From Phalacrocorax aristotelis (taxonomy: Eukaryota; Chordata; Aves; Suliformes; Phalacrocoracidae), in assembly GCF_949628215.1 (NCBI RefSeq), contig NC_134279.1, positions 61,487,766 to 61,551,765 on the forward strand: a DNA stretch of 64,000 nt. The letters run 5' to 3'. The notes under the pieces are model-generated. The model saw only the letters and a program-made list of their open reading frames with translations. It searched no databases and was not told the origin of the DNA. The position numbers and the translations under genes were made by a program. The stretch's first letter is position 1, and each line of letters opens with the position of its first letter. Positions 36,640-48,786 of the stretch are shown here, in pieces.

Positions 36640-37740
36640 GTGCTGTTTTATGTTTAAGTCAGCATGTGGCTGACTTGCAGTGTTGGGTCATGTGACAAAC
36701 TGAATCTTCACACCCACAAAAGAGCTGAGAGATACTGGCAGGATAACACTAGCCCAAATAATACCCTGATGAGCTACTTCCAGGTCCATCACAGAGGCCA
36801 TCAGCCCATCAAAGGTCTATCTGCCCAGGCCCAAAGGAGCACAGCAGTCTGTAGTGGCAGATAGAAACCCAAATCAAGGACTGAGGAGAAGCAACCACCT
36901 TGTCCTCACCCGTCCCAGGGCTATCCTAGCTGCATGCCATCTGCCCTACTGTCCAGGTGTGAAACCCATCAGCATAGGTCATTCACAATTGCTTTCCAGG
37001 TTGCTTTTCTGTCTCACAGTGGGGATTGCTGCCTAGGTATGTAGGACACATTATGGCATATGGGGGAAAAGCGGTTTGGAATAGCACAGAACTTATGTGA
37101 TGTTTAGGGGAGGAACAAAAGGGTGGACAAAGGAGGGTTTTAGGTGATTTGGGGAGGAACAAGAGTGGGAAAACAGAGAGATAAGGGGATTAACAAGGCC
37201 AGTCACACGTAAATAATTTGCTGGCTAATATCTGTCTGGTCATGCCCTGTGCCTGATCAAGGCACGGTCTGACCTTTATTTAAAACATGGGAATATTTAT
37301 TTAGTGCAAAGGGGGTTTTTTTTGTTATTTGAGAGTTTTTTTCCAGATTAAAACAATTAGTGTCTTATCTTATTAAATTAGTTCCTGACACCTTCCTGGG
37401 TATGAGCTCTCTATTACGTGTGCATAAACATGTATACATATGTGGATGTCCACTCTCAGTAGTGGACTTCCATCCTGTCCAGCCAGAAAGGGGAACAGAA
37501 TGAGGCCACTGGTGCTGTCTGTGTTCATGCGAGTGCTCTGAGTGTCTGTGAGCTGTGTGGCCAACTGCCTATATATTTGGTGTATGTATGTGCTCTCTGT
37601 GTGTGCCTACCGGGAATGTATCTTCATCTTTCCTACTGGTTGGACCTGGGGACATGGCGCAGCAGCAGCAGCCTTGACTCCCTCAGGCTGTCAGCTCTGG
37701 TGTGATATATTTTCCTCTAAAACACCCTTCAATTAGTATT
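36640..37740. other. GC-richer, possibly retroelement-derived block
   Basis: Against an AT-rich intron, 36640-37060 and 37380-37700 are richer in G and C. They contain no host exon I recognise, and their short open frames (for example 36664-36864 and 36854-37036) look incidental. A 44-bp-period duplication of GGGGAGGAACAARAG occurs at 37107 and 37151. A degraded LTR element with nested pieces is possible but no terminal signals were found. Confidence 0.35.
37251..37370 (+). repeat. Direct repeat, copy 2 (about 120 bp)
   Basis: Partner of 36339-36458 in the same orientation, 912 bp further on. It differs by scattered substitutions and small length changes in the T-run. A more GC-rich block lies between the copies. 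Confidence 0.75.
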
Positions 37741-40700
37741 TGGCACATACAGCTAACGTAGCCTTCTACTCCATTGCTTTCTTGCATCTGTGCTAAGAGC
37801 CTGAATCACTCCAGCATTTAAGCACACGTTTAATATAATGTGTTTGAATCCTGTTGTATTTTAACTGCTCTTCTGTTTAAAAGATGTTTAAAAGATGGAC
37901 ATAACTTCAGCATTTGTTTGGGTGCCAGGAAAGAGGGAATATTTTGTGTGTGTATTCTATCAGAAGATGAGTAAAATACCCAGTGCTCTCAGGACTAAAC
38001 TATTACTAGTACCTAAATTCATCAGTTAAGGAAAACATGTGTGCTTTCTATACACTGCAGTAGATAACAGAGATTTAACCTTCATTTTGAATAAACTGCC
38101 ACACCACTTTAGCTACAAAGTAATTAACTGTATTTTTTTGCAAATTCCCTGAACCCTCTTTTGTAGAGTAGTGACTTTATGCTCCTCTTTTTACATTATG
38201 TAGCCCATGAAGTTGTGAACAATCTCTGATTTTGGAAAAAAAATAAAGTTACTTTTGTCCTCTAGAATAATTTACATCCAAACATATCTACCTCTAAGTC
38301 ATATGCTTCTTTTAGTGCTTCTAGTTTAAAAGTTAAACACTTTAGTAGCGACGACACTGCTAGCTGCCAAGCCTAATGGAATATGATACGTCAAAGAATT
38401 TGTCAGCACAATTGGCAAATCATCAAGAAGAGTTCAACAGACTTCTACTACAGTTACATATTTGGAAACTGACTCAAATAAGTGCTTAAGATGCCAGTTA
38501 TTGACAAACAGATTTATCACAATTCTAATTAATGAGAAAGTAAACCTGGAGGGATGATATTTCTTGACATATAGAAATTTGTCGATTTGGGGTTAGGTTT
38601 TAAGTGTTTATACATAGACTACTTAAATTTAAGCTTTTATTTGCATAAAATTATCTTCAGAGTTACAACAGAAGATGTCATCTAAGTTATTTTCAAGCAT
38701 ATCCTCTTATGGTGTCTTTACATCCGAACTAGGTACTGCTTGACTATTTACAATGCCATTGCAAACCCACTCCCTAAAACACAGATATTTAGACAAGTTT
38801 TTAGGTATACACAAAAATGGAGACTTCAAAAGTAAATATTTATAAATCAGATTTCACTTGCAACTGCTCAGACTTCAGCTTAAAAAAAAAATTGCAGAGC
38901 ACTAATTTACAGGGTCTCACAATCTACTTTCTCATTGCATCTGATATGTTTCCACCTCCAACTTCCAAGGTTACCATACAACTATAATTTAAAAAAACAA
39001 AAAACAAAACAAAACACCAAAAAACTCCCAACTTTTATCATTAATCCAATGAACCCTAAACATTTATGGCTAATTTCTGAGACAGTGATAGCTTATGTTT
39101 TCCATAAAACTTTGTATAAAAACATGCAAATGAATGGAGTTATTTATATGCATGCTCATGTTTCTGCTGATTGTAGCTGACTGTTGCTTTAGGGCTAGAA
39201 GGATTGCTTGTTATCAGAAAGGGAAGGCACCTACCATGGTAATGTGGAGAGGGGAAATATGGTGTTCTACATCCATTTTAAACAAAAACCCATTAACAAC
39301 CAAAATATTCCACCCAAACAATTTTCGGCTATTTCTCTCCTCCCATTCCTTCCCAAAGAAGGACAATGTATTTCGTCAAGTAAAGAGAAAATATTATGAA
39401 CACAGTAGTCAACAAGTACATGTTACAAGTTATGTGCAAAAGCATTGTACATATGTACACACACATTGCAGAAATATAATCAAGGATGCACAGTCAATCT
39501 GGCTCCACTCCACATATATTTAACGATCATTCTTGTACAACATATTGTACACAAACCCAGCACTAGTCGTGACATAGTGCTAGGACATATACTGTTTTGG
39601 AGAAAGATGCAAGGAGCTTTTAATTTTCTCATCTTTTGTAGACCACACACAAAGCCTATGGTAACAACAGGCTTTAGATGTACTTAACTAGTCAAAAGCT
39701 CTGTTCCACTTGTCCCTGGAGATGGAAAACCCTCCAAAGCAATACTGACACCCTATCTAGATACAATAACTTGAACATTCTCTGAAAGAACTCTGTGCCC
39801 GAAAGTATTCCTAGCTGTAGACTTTTCTTGGATAAGTGCACAACCACAGTGCCATACAGCACTACAGCAGTGCAACAGTACCTCTGTAAACCGTGAATCT
39901 TGGTCCACAGGATCTGAGGAGTCATTGGCAGATGAGTTCTAAATACTATCTATGATAAATTTATGACTACATGCAGATTTTGCTGCCTTTCCCCATTGAT
40001 GGGCCCATAACATCCCTGGGGGTTCCAGTTTCTGAGGACCTGTAAAGAATGCCTGTGCAGTACTTCCAGACTACTGTGAGAAAAGAAAAAGGAGTAGGAA
40101 CAGTCATACAGTAATGATAAAGACTTTGGTTTGGATGAGCCACTTTTCATCCTACCTTTTCTTGCACTCCGAACACAAATATACCATATTCAGATGACCA
40201 CCCAAAATTCAAGTGAAACACCGGTAAGACTATGTAATTAAACTGGAGACAATTCCATAGCTTTTATATTCCATTGTTGTCTGTTTTATGAGGTGTGTGA
40301 TTGGAGAGACAATAGAGCTCTTAAAGCATAACTAGTATTGACTACATAATCAGAGAACAATAATGTAGAAAACAGCTGAGAGGGTACATATTGTAGAAAA
40401 TCTCTGTTTAAGGGGGAACAAAGAACTAAGCTATAGGGATGCACAGCTACAGCAGTACTGTCTTCGAAATTCCTGCCTCCTAATTGCAGTAATTCAGGAA
40501 CTGCACCCCAGTTAGTGCTATGGCATATTCTGACATGCCAAGACACTATTAAAATACTTAAACATGTTTGAAGGCATCAGCAACTTCTTTCTCTGCACCT
40601 TAGGCTAAATACAGTTAAACAGCAATTGAACATATCTCAAGAAGCATTTAGTGCCCCAAGGCTTGGACTACTGTCATTCTGAATGTGGCATTATCGTGTA

Positions 40701-41379
40701 CTGCAGAGATAGTGCATGCCATCTCTAAAAGAGTCCTACTGAATAAAGTCAAACATAAATCCACTGTTTGAGATATGCCAACTGCATTGAAGTAATGAAT
40801 ATATTAATTGCTTTTGGACTAGAATAATTTCATGTATATCATGTCCAATTCTGAAATTCTTTTCAGTGCTTAAGAGAATACTTCAGAGTACAGAAAGGCT
40901 TACATGTACACTGATTGAATGATTAATACTGTGAGAGGAGGTATGACAGAAGGATATAAAATAATGAATTCTGAATCTTTTTAGTCTTTTGTTACGCAAG
41001 GAAAAAGGAACATAGAATGAAAGTGAGAATTTTCAATATTTTACTTGAAAAATGGTAAAATAAAGATATCCTTCAATCAATTCCTAAGAACATCAAGACT
41101 CACTGCTGTAGCGTGTCAAAAGTCCAAGTACTTTTAGATGGTTTCAAGAGAAACCAGAGTGGAATTTTCAAAGCAAACAGGAGATGTTATATAGTCTTCT
41201 ACCACTAAAACTAATAAAAATAAAACAAACAAATAAAGCAATACCATAAGAAAATAGAAACAAGTAACTGATTCTTTAACATTTGAAAAAAGCTCATACT
41301 AGATAAATGAAAGTGAGTTAGCCAGAAGAGAAGGCAGCTGAGGGAGACACCACTTTTCATGTACCTAAAAGGCTATAGT

Positions 41380-41670
41380 AAAGCAAGAGTGGGAACAATC
41401 TGTTTTGCATGTCCATAGTGGGAAGGACCAAAAGTAATGGCTTGATTGCAACAATGGCAAATAAGGTTGGAAATTAGAAAAAAACTTCGAGGATAAATGT
41501 AGTGGTGGAAGGTAATAGAGGCTCCACCAGTGGGATGGTTTTACGAATGTCTAGAATAACTTCTCCCAAGGGTAACATAAACGTGGCTAATCCTACCTTA
41601 TGAAAGCAAGGATGCACTAAATGACCTCTAAAGGTTCCCTTCAGCACTGTGATTCTGTTAATATGATTAC
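41380..41670 (+). mobile_element. CR1 LINE 3'-end fragment
   Basis: The order of motifs matches the end of CR1 ORF2 and its 3' UTR: AAAAGTAATGGCTTGATTGC, AAGGTTGGAAATTAGAAAAA, AACTTCGAGGATAA, GATGCACTAAATGACCTCTA, CCCTTCAGCACTGTGATTCT. It is well diverged. Sequence upstream (40.86-41.38 kb) may be the same or another old LINE but I could not align it by eye. Confidence 0.6.
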
Positions 41671-44600
41671 TAACATTTATGTACTTTGGCTTCAGCCCAA
41701 TCCTTAACTGTTTCTGGGATAAGATTCTTGACATATTCAGTAATAAATCAACCTTAGAAGTAGGGCTTAGGTCCAGCATAAAGCATATTTTAGAATGCCA
41801 TCCTCCTTAAAATTTTATGTTAATAGAATTACAAACAAAACCCCAAAATGGTTGGACCATTTAAGACAGGTATTAATCAAAAGAATATGGAAAAAAACCC
41901 AATCAGTAATGCTAAAAAAGACCCCCACTGTCAAGTTCCAACATGATAACATTTATAAAATCTTCTTGCCTAAGTCCCAACACATACATTCCATGTTACA
42001 GTTTCATAAAAATGTTAAAGATAGATTGAATAGTAATTCTACCTATAGTGGTGAAAAACAAATATCACGCCTCTGAAGTCCATTAAACCTGAAACTGGTG
42101 TAAGAAAGACTCTGTAAAGCAGAAAATTTCAACAGTGTTTACTTCTTATATGAAATTTTGGTTGTCTTTACCCTTGAACAATACCAGTCTCTTTTTTAGG
42201 GAGGAACAGAGTCAGATAAGATGAAGAATGTATAAGATTGATGTACTTCTTTTGTTTAATTAAACAGACTATGCCAGACTTTATAGTTATTTAATATGAC
42301 TCAGACATGTAACCAAAGAAATATTACCCATGCAATAAAGTTCCTGGCTTAGATTCCATGGTTATTTCTATCACAATTTCCTCCACCGGGTTAAGGTATA
42401 TTATTTAACTGTTCCTCTAGTTATAGAGTAACTCCATTAAAAAGTTTCCTAATTAAATTAATAATTGTACCAGCTCTGTAGCATTGCATCTGTGATCTTC
42501 AAGGAATCATCAATATTTCACAATTGACTTAAAGACTGTTCATATTAAAAACATACCTATGGTGCTTCTTTTTATGCAAAAAACTAGTTGTAGTCTTCCA
42601 GGCCTGAATCATAATAATCAGTTTGTTGTCAGTGGAGAGCCATAATATAGGTTGCATAAAATATTCTCTGTAAGTGAAATCACATTCAACAGACTGAATT
42701 CCAGACAAATAATAATTTAAAACCCCAGTTACATTACAATGTAAAAGGAAGCACATTAGAAACATATAGTTTTCTCTAGTTTAAGCTTTATTTATCATGT
42801 AGTTTATTATTTCATTTTTGTTCACAAGACCAATTGCATATATATAATGAGAACTAAGAAGTATCAGCTTATGTGATACCAGTGGAGAGTACTATACTAA
42901 ATATACCATGATGAACTTAAATTCCCTAGATTTTAATGTTCTAGATTTAAATGTAATTGCTACAAGACTCCTTGTAATCCTGTTAAATCCTTTGATAGCC
43001 TGATTTACTTCTGTCACTGAAATGGCAACATATCCTTCAGAAAAGTAGGACTTACTAGGGCTTCCTGAAGTAGCATAGACACTAAGATGTAGGAAACATT
43101 TAAGCTGTCTAATTGTTCTGCCAATCTGATGCTAAAGTATTAATCTGTCACTGTGTCAAATTACATACCTTTGGTTTTTTTCAGCAAAACGTGTCAGTGC
43201 TTAACAAACTCTGAGCTGAAACAATTCGTGGAGCAATTAGAATGTCAACTCTCCTAAAGATGACTTTAAAAAGCCTGAATCAGGGCTCAAAAGTCAACAT
43301 AATTTCCTTGATACTCATGCCAAAGAGATGGGACTGCAGGAGCTCTAAAGGAACAAAGTAGCTAGCAGCCATTATTAGCTCATCTCTGCTGTATACCGTG
43401 CCTTCCTCCCCCCCACCCCCCAGTATTTTATTTCTTGGTAGTGAGGATTTAATAATGTATTTTCTTCATCAGGAATGGACACCAGGTAGGAAACTGTGGC
43501 TCTTGCCACAGAAGAGAAAAACAAGGTTACATGGCTTCCCCTCATCTCCCTCCAATTTATGCCCATCTCATTCAAAAGGGAACTCCTTTTTGGAGATACT
43601 CCAAGTACTGTTTTCCAGAGGATATTAATGAATGCATTGCTTCCATTTAGAAACAATCCCAAAAGATGTTCAGTGTCATTAGATCTCATGGCTATCTCAC
43701 AAGTATCTCAGAGAATATCCAGAATCAAAAATGAAAGTTGACTATATAGAAAAAATCAGTGACTTGACAAGAGTTGTAAGCTGTTCTGTAAGCTTGATAT
43801 TTGTTGAAGTGATACAAAAATGCACTAGATATGACTAATGTTTAGGTTCAAAGGGCAACTGATTAAAAAGACACAACCGCCCGTACACACACGGCTGCCT
43901 AATTGTCTAGCATAATATGTGGGGGAAAAAAAAACAAATGGCAAAACTGAACCACTTGTGACTACGGATAAGAGCTCAAACTAAAATAAAGTTCTGGTTG
44001 AATGCTTCTGTGTTTAAGAATTCGCTTTAAGGGAGAATACTGATTTCTTTCTTTCAAATCTTTCAGTAAGTTACTCATTTCTTGCAGAATTCTTCTGCCA
44101 CATGAGATAGTAACTTGAACTGATTATCTTGATAGAACCACTGCTACTTCATGCAGCAACACATTGCTGGATTCTGGATCTTATTTCATTCCCGCATATA
44201 CAGAATAAAATATTATATAACAACATATAATAAATAGTAGTACTATTTTCATAAAAAGGGAATTACTCTTGTTCCCAAGAGGTTTTCTGTGTGATTCATG
44301 TAATGTTTTTTTTGTTACGAGTTATAGACCCTCAAAGGTTAAACTTGAACTGTAACTGTAAAATATGCTGAAGCTCTATTAATTTATATTGTTATTTTCA
44401 AATGGGGGGAGAAGAAAGTTCTCCATGCTCTGCATGCAAATGATCATCTAAATAATGTAGAGCTCAGCATGAAGGAGAAACAAATAACTTGTGACTACTT
44501 GTCTTTTTAGTAGCTGTCAAGAGGAAGCTGTGTTGTAAGAAGAAATATAGCAGTCATGTGAAGGATGCATTTAACCTTTTCTGTCACATAAAGGGAGCCT

Positions 44601-46580
44601 TATCTCACACAACGAAAAAAAGTGCTCACTTATCTGTACATGTCATACATGTTTCTCTCATAAATACACATATAAATTTGTAATTTTACTTAATCGTACT
44701 AGCAAGATCTGGGATACAGAACGAAATGTAATTAAATTCAGTGAATTGAAAAGTACAAAAAATGCATTTTTATTCCTTTAGCAGAAGATCTACATGATGC
44801 AAGAACTAAATGAATGTTAAAAACAGAAATAAAAAACATTTTAAGATTATTGTATTAATGAACATTTTCCCTGTTTGTATAAGTATACTCCAGAAGAACT
44901 AGGTTAAATTTTATAAAATATTGTGCTCATCTTCATTAATAATGAAGTATAACATAAGTATAAAATCATACAATTCAGGATTAAATGGTAATATTTCTGC
45001 CTGTCACAGGGAAAGGAAACTATTTACCGATTAACTAGTTACAGACTCTTGTGGTTTTTTTAAGGTCAGTGGCATGAGCCATAGTGTCATTCTGGTCTTT
45101 AGATCAATTATTTTGGAACACTCAGTTTCCTAGGAAGAGGTAAAATCTACCCCAGAATTAATCGCCCTAAGTAAGTTAGTACTTTTGTTATTAAAACTGA
45201 TGCTTTCTCACTGAGATGATGCAGGGAAGGGGAATGGATTTTTGTTGATATTGTTGTTTTTATAGTAAGTATGTGCAAAAGTTTTCACACCTCAAAAAAC
45301 GGAGAGACAAATACAGAAAGATAATGAAACTCTCAGCTTGATTTATGTCCTGCTCAAAGGGATTTTTCATTAAATCTTTTATTGATTTTTCAGCTGTGTG
45401 TGCAGATTACAGCCAGTGAATTAATTACAAACATCAGCTCAGAATGGTTACATACTTATGACAGATTCATCTGGGTTACAGTCCATTAGTAATTAAGTAT
45501 TAAGCACAGCACTAATTCCCCCTGTGCATGTACAGTAGATAGACTGTAATCATACACATGAATCACAGGGATATTATATTAAAAGAGATTACAGTATCAC
45601 TGTTTATCTCACTATAGAATAGAAAAGTATAATTTTTTTTTATATATACTAATGGAAAGTATAGAAGTCTGAATGATGCAAAACAGAGAAGACAAAAAAA
45701 TCAAGTTTTGCTTGCAAAGTCTAAGCCTGTCAGAAATAACAGTCTCAATCCTTCTTGTGGGAGAAAGAATCTAACAGAGCCTGTAGTGCATATCATAGTT
45801 TTTTGGCCCCTGCCCTTGACACTAAGTAACCTACAGTGTTTCATTCATTCAACAGTTATAGGACGTAATGTAGTAGAATTCTTACCTTACAAACAGAACT
45901 GTGTCTTTATGAAAGTTAAAGGCAAGATTGGGCTTGAACAGGGGTGTCTAAGCCTATTAGTCAGGAGCTATCTCTCATCCCTGAGATGAAGATACTGGGT
46001 TTCTGGTTGCTTCACCAGCTATTGGTAACATTTTCTTCCAATTTCCTAAGCCACTTATTTGAGTGGACAGCTGAGCATATCCCTCTACAGAGTTCTTGAG
46101 AACTTCCAAAACATGTGAAATATTTCCTGGCCCCAAAGTAAAAAATTGAATTATTTTTGTCCGAAGTTATTCCAGTGGAAGCACTCGTTAACAAATATAT
46201 TCTCTTGGTTTAAGAATGTTTCATGTTGCAATTTGTCTGCTTTTGTATTTTGCAGCACAATATTAAAATTAGTCAGTATGATTTTCACAGAACCACAGAA
46301 TCCCAGGTTGGAAAGGACCTCAAGGATCACCTAGTCTAACCTTTCTAGGAAGAGCAGAGTCTAAACAAGATGGCCCAGCACCCTGTCCAGATGACTCTTG
46401 AAAGGGTCTAACGTGGCTGAGTCAACCACTTCCCTGGGGAGATTATTCCAATGGTGACTCTTCTCATTATGAAAAATTTCCCTCTCATGTCCAGTTGGAA
46501 TCTCCCCAAGAGCTATTTGTGTCCATTCCCCCTTGTCCTCTCCATGGGACTCCTTGGAAAAAAGGAGTCTCCATCTTCTT

Positions 46581-46602
46581 TGTACTTAAGTACTTAAGTA
46601 CA
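46581..46602. repeat. Perfect 22-bp palindrome made by an 8-bp tandem duplication
   Basis: The unit TACTTAAG is present twice in tandem, flanked by TG and TACA, so the whole segment equals its own reverse complement. It lies inside CR1 copy B, where one unit would keep the RT frame open and the second introduces TAA. Confidence 0.9.
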
Positions 46603-47644
46603 TGGTGATGAGATCCCCTCTAAGCCTCTTTTTCTCAAGGCTGAACAAACCCAGTTCTCCCAGCCTATCCTCATATGACAGGCTTCCCAGTCCTTTGATC
46701 ATCTTGGTGGCCCTTCTCTGGACCCCTTCCAGCCTGTCCACATCCTTTTTGTAGAGCGGGGACCAGAACTGTACACAGTCCTCCAGGTGTGACCTGACAA
46801 GTGCTGAGTAGAGCAGGATAATGACTTCTTTCTCTCTGCTGGTGATGCCCTTTTTGATGCAACCCAGCATCCTGTTGGCCGCCTTGGCCGCAGCAGCACA
46901 CTGTTCACTCATGTTGAGCTTCCTGTCCACCAGGACCCCCAGGTCCCTTTCCACAGAGCTGGTCTCCAGCCAGGTACATCCCAGTCTGTGCTGCACTCCT
47001 GGATTATGTTTTCCCCAGTGCAAGACCTTACACTTGCCCTTGTTGAACTTCATAAGATTCTTGCTGGCCCACTCCTCCAGCCTATCCAGATCTCCCTGCA
47101 AAGCAGCTCTCCTTTCTGGAGTGTCTACTTCCCCATTCAATTCGGCGTCATCAGCAAACTTCATCAAGCTACATATGATTCCGGTATCCAGATCACTTGT
47201 AAAGGTAGTGAATAACATTGGGCCCAATATCGATCCCTGGAGGACTCCACTTGTGACAGGTTGCTGCTTTGAAAAAGAGCTATTTACCACCACCCTTTGG
47301 GTTCGGCCTGTCAGCCAGTTCCCCACCCACTGCACAGACCACTTGTCTAGGCCATAACACATCAATTTCTCCAGGAGGAGACTGTGGGGAAATGTATCAA
47401 AAGCCTTGGAGAAGTCCAGGCAGACAATGTCCACAGCCTGCCCCATGTCAACCAGGCGAGTCACTTTGTCATAGAAGGCCACCAGGTTTGTCAAGCACGA
47501 TCTGCCCTTAGTGAAGCCATGTTGGATATTCCCAATCATGTGCTTCATTTGACTTGTGATGGCCCCCAGGAGGATTCGTTCCATAACTTTCCCAGGGACT
47601 GAAGTAAGGCTGATGGGCCTATAGTTACCTGGGTCCTCCCTCAA
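46586..47644 (-). pseudogene. CR1 reverse transcriptase fragment, copy B, catalytic box intact
   Basis: An uninterrupted 352-residue frame covers most of the RT domain. It has GNYRPISLTSVPGKVMER near residue 7, [13 protein letters not shown] near 41, the first catalytic Asp in LDFSKAFD (residues 76-83), SGVLQGSILGP near 132, FADD at residues 163-166, then the thumb-like region with LGVLVDRKLNMS and [15 protein letters not shown]. The first methionine is not a natural start, because the frame is open for some 20 codons above it until a TGA within the LSIIFEKL segment. The frame ends early at an 8-bp tandem duplication (46581-46602). The endonuclease is in another frame across a deletion, so the element is non-autonomous. 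Confidence 0.9.
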
Positions 47645-47763
47645 GCCTTTATTGTAGATAGGGGTGACATTTGCCTTCCTCCAGTCCTCTGGGACATCCC
47701 CCGTTCTTCACAACTTCTCAAAGATTATGGAGAGTGGCCTTGCGATGATGTCAGCCAGCTCTC

Positions 47764-48786
47764 TCAACACCCTCGGGTGGATGGTGTCAGGGCCCATCGA
47801 TTTGTAGGGATCAAGCTCCTGTAATAATTCTTGAAGTTCTTGAAGAACTCCCAGCTCTCACTAGCTCCTTTATCTACCATGGAAGTGTCCCATGGGATCC
47901 CTCCCAAGTGAGCCCTGAGTGAACTGAAGTTTTCTCTTCTAAAATCCAGAACCTTTGTCTTAGAGCTGACCTTCAGCACACTCAGCAGGATCCCAAACTC
48001 CACAATATTGTGGTCACTGCAGCCAAGGCTGTCACTAACCGAGATACTACAAAGCAGGCTTTCTTGGTTTGTGAACAGCAAGTCCAGCAGTACCTCATTC
48101 CTGGTTGGCACATCTAACATTTGGATGAGGAAGCAGTCCTCTACACATTCCAGGAACTTGGTGGATGACATGGGAGCTGCCGTATTGTTCTTCCAGCAGA
48201 CGTCTGGGTAGTTGAAGTCACCCATCAGGACCAGGTTCTGTTGGCCAGAAGCTTGCTTTAGTGCCCCAAGTATCGCTTCATCAGCCTTGTCATCGTGGTT
48301 AGGAGGTTGGTAGCAGATGTCCACTGTGAGGTCCTGCTTGGAGATGACCCCTTTGACTTTAACTCAGAGGCATTCGATGAAGCAGTCGCAGTCACCATAG
48401 TTGACTTTGATGCATTCCAGGTTTTCCTTAATGTAGAGTGCAACTCCTCTGCCTCTTCTACCCTGCCTGGCTTTGTGAAAGAGCCTGTAAGCACCCATTG
48501 CGATCCCCCACTTATCTGAGTTGTCCTACCACGTTTCAGTTACTCCTATGATGTCGTACCCTTCTGAGTGGGCACGGAACTCCAGTTCCTCCTGTTTGTT
48601 TCCTAGACTGCGTGCATTTGTATACATAGCCTTGAGGTGATTACTCTTCTGTTTCACATCTTGGAAGACAGCTACAGAATATTTGTCACCACACTGCTTG
48701 GCCTGACTTACTCCCCTATTGGACGTGCTGGTGTGAGCATTTCCGCAACAGATCCCACCCCCCAAGTCCTCCAGTTTAAAACCCAC
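47764..48786 (-). pseudogene. CR1 endonuclease fragment, copy B
   Basis: The apurinic-type endonuclease of CR1 ORF2 in two open pieces. The upstream piece (48526-48786) ends with NARSLGNKQEELEF and DIIGVTETW, followed by a TAG where the family has a second Trp. The downstream piece (47764-48324) has DICYQPPN, LVLMGDFNYPDVCW, and GCSDHNIVEF with the catalytic Ser-Asp-His. It then runs through LDFRRENFSSLRAHLGG into WEFFKN, where about 165 codons present in copy A are absent. The frame shifts there into an ORF tail ending at 47764. Confidence 0.88.
47828..47845. repeat. 9-bp tandem repeat at the CR1 copy B deletion junction
   Basis: TTCTTGAAG occurs twice back to back exactly where about 0.5 kb of CR1 linker sequence (relative to copy A) is missing. 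Confidence 0.85.

Noticed and set aside
39134..39523. 129-residue plus-strand open frame in the intron
   Set aside because: No domain, no splice support, and opposite strand to the gene; treated as chance.
46821..47357. 178-residue plus-strand open frame
   Set aside because: Antisense shadow of the CR1 copy B reverse transcriptase on the minus strand.
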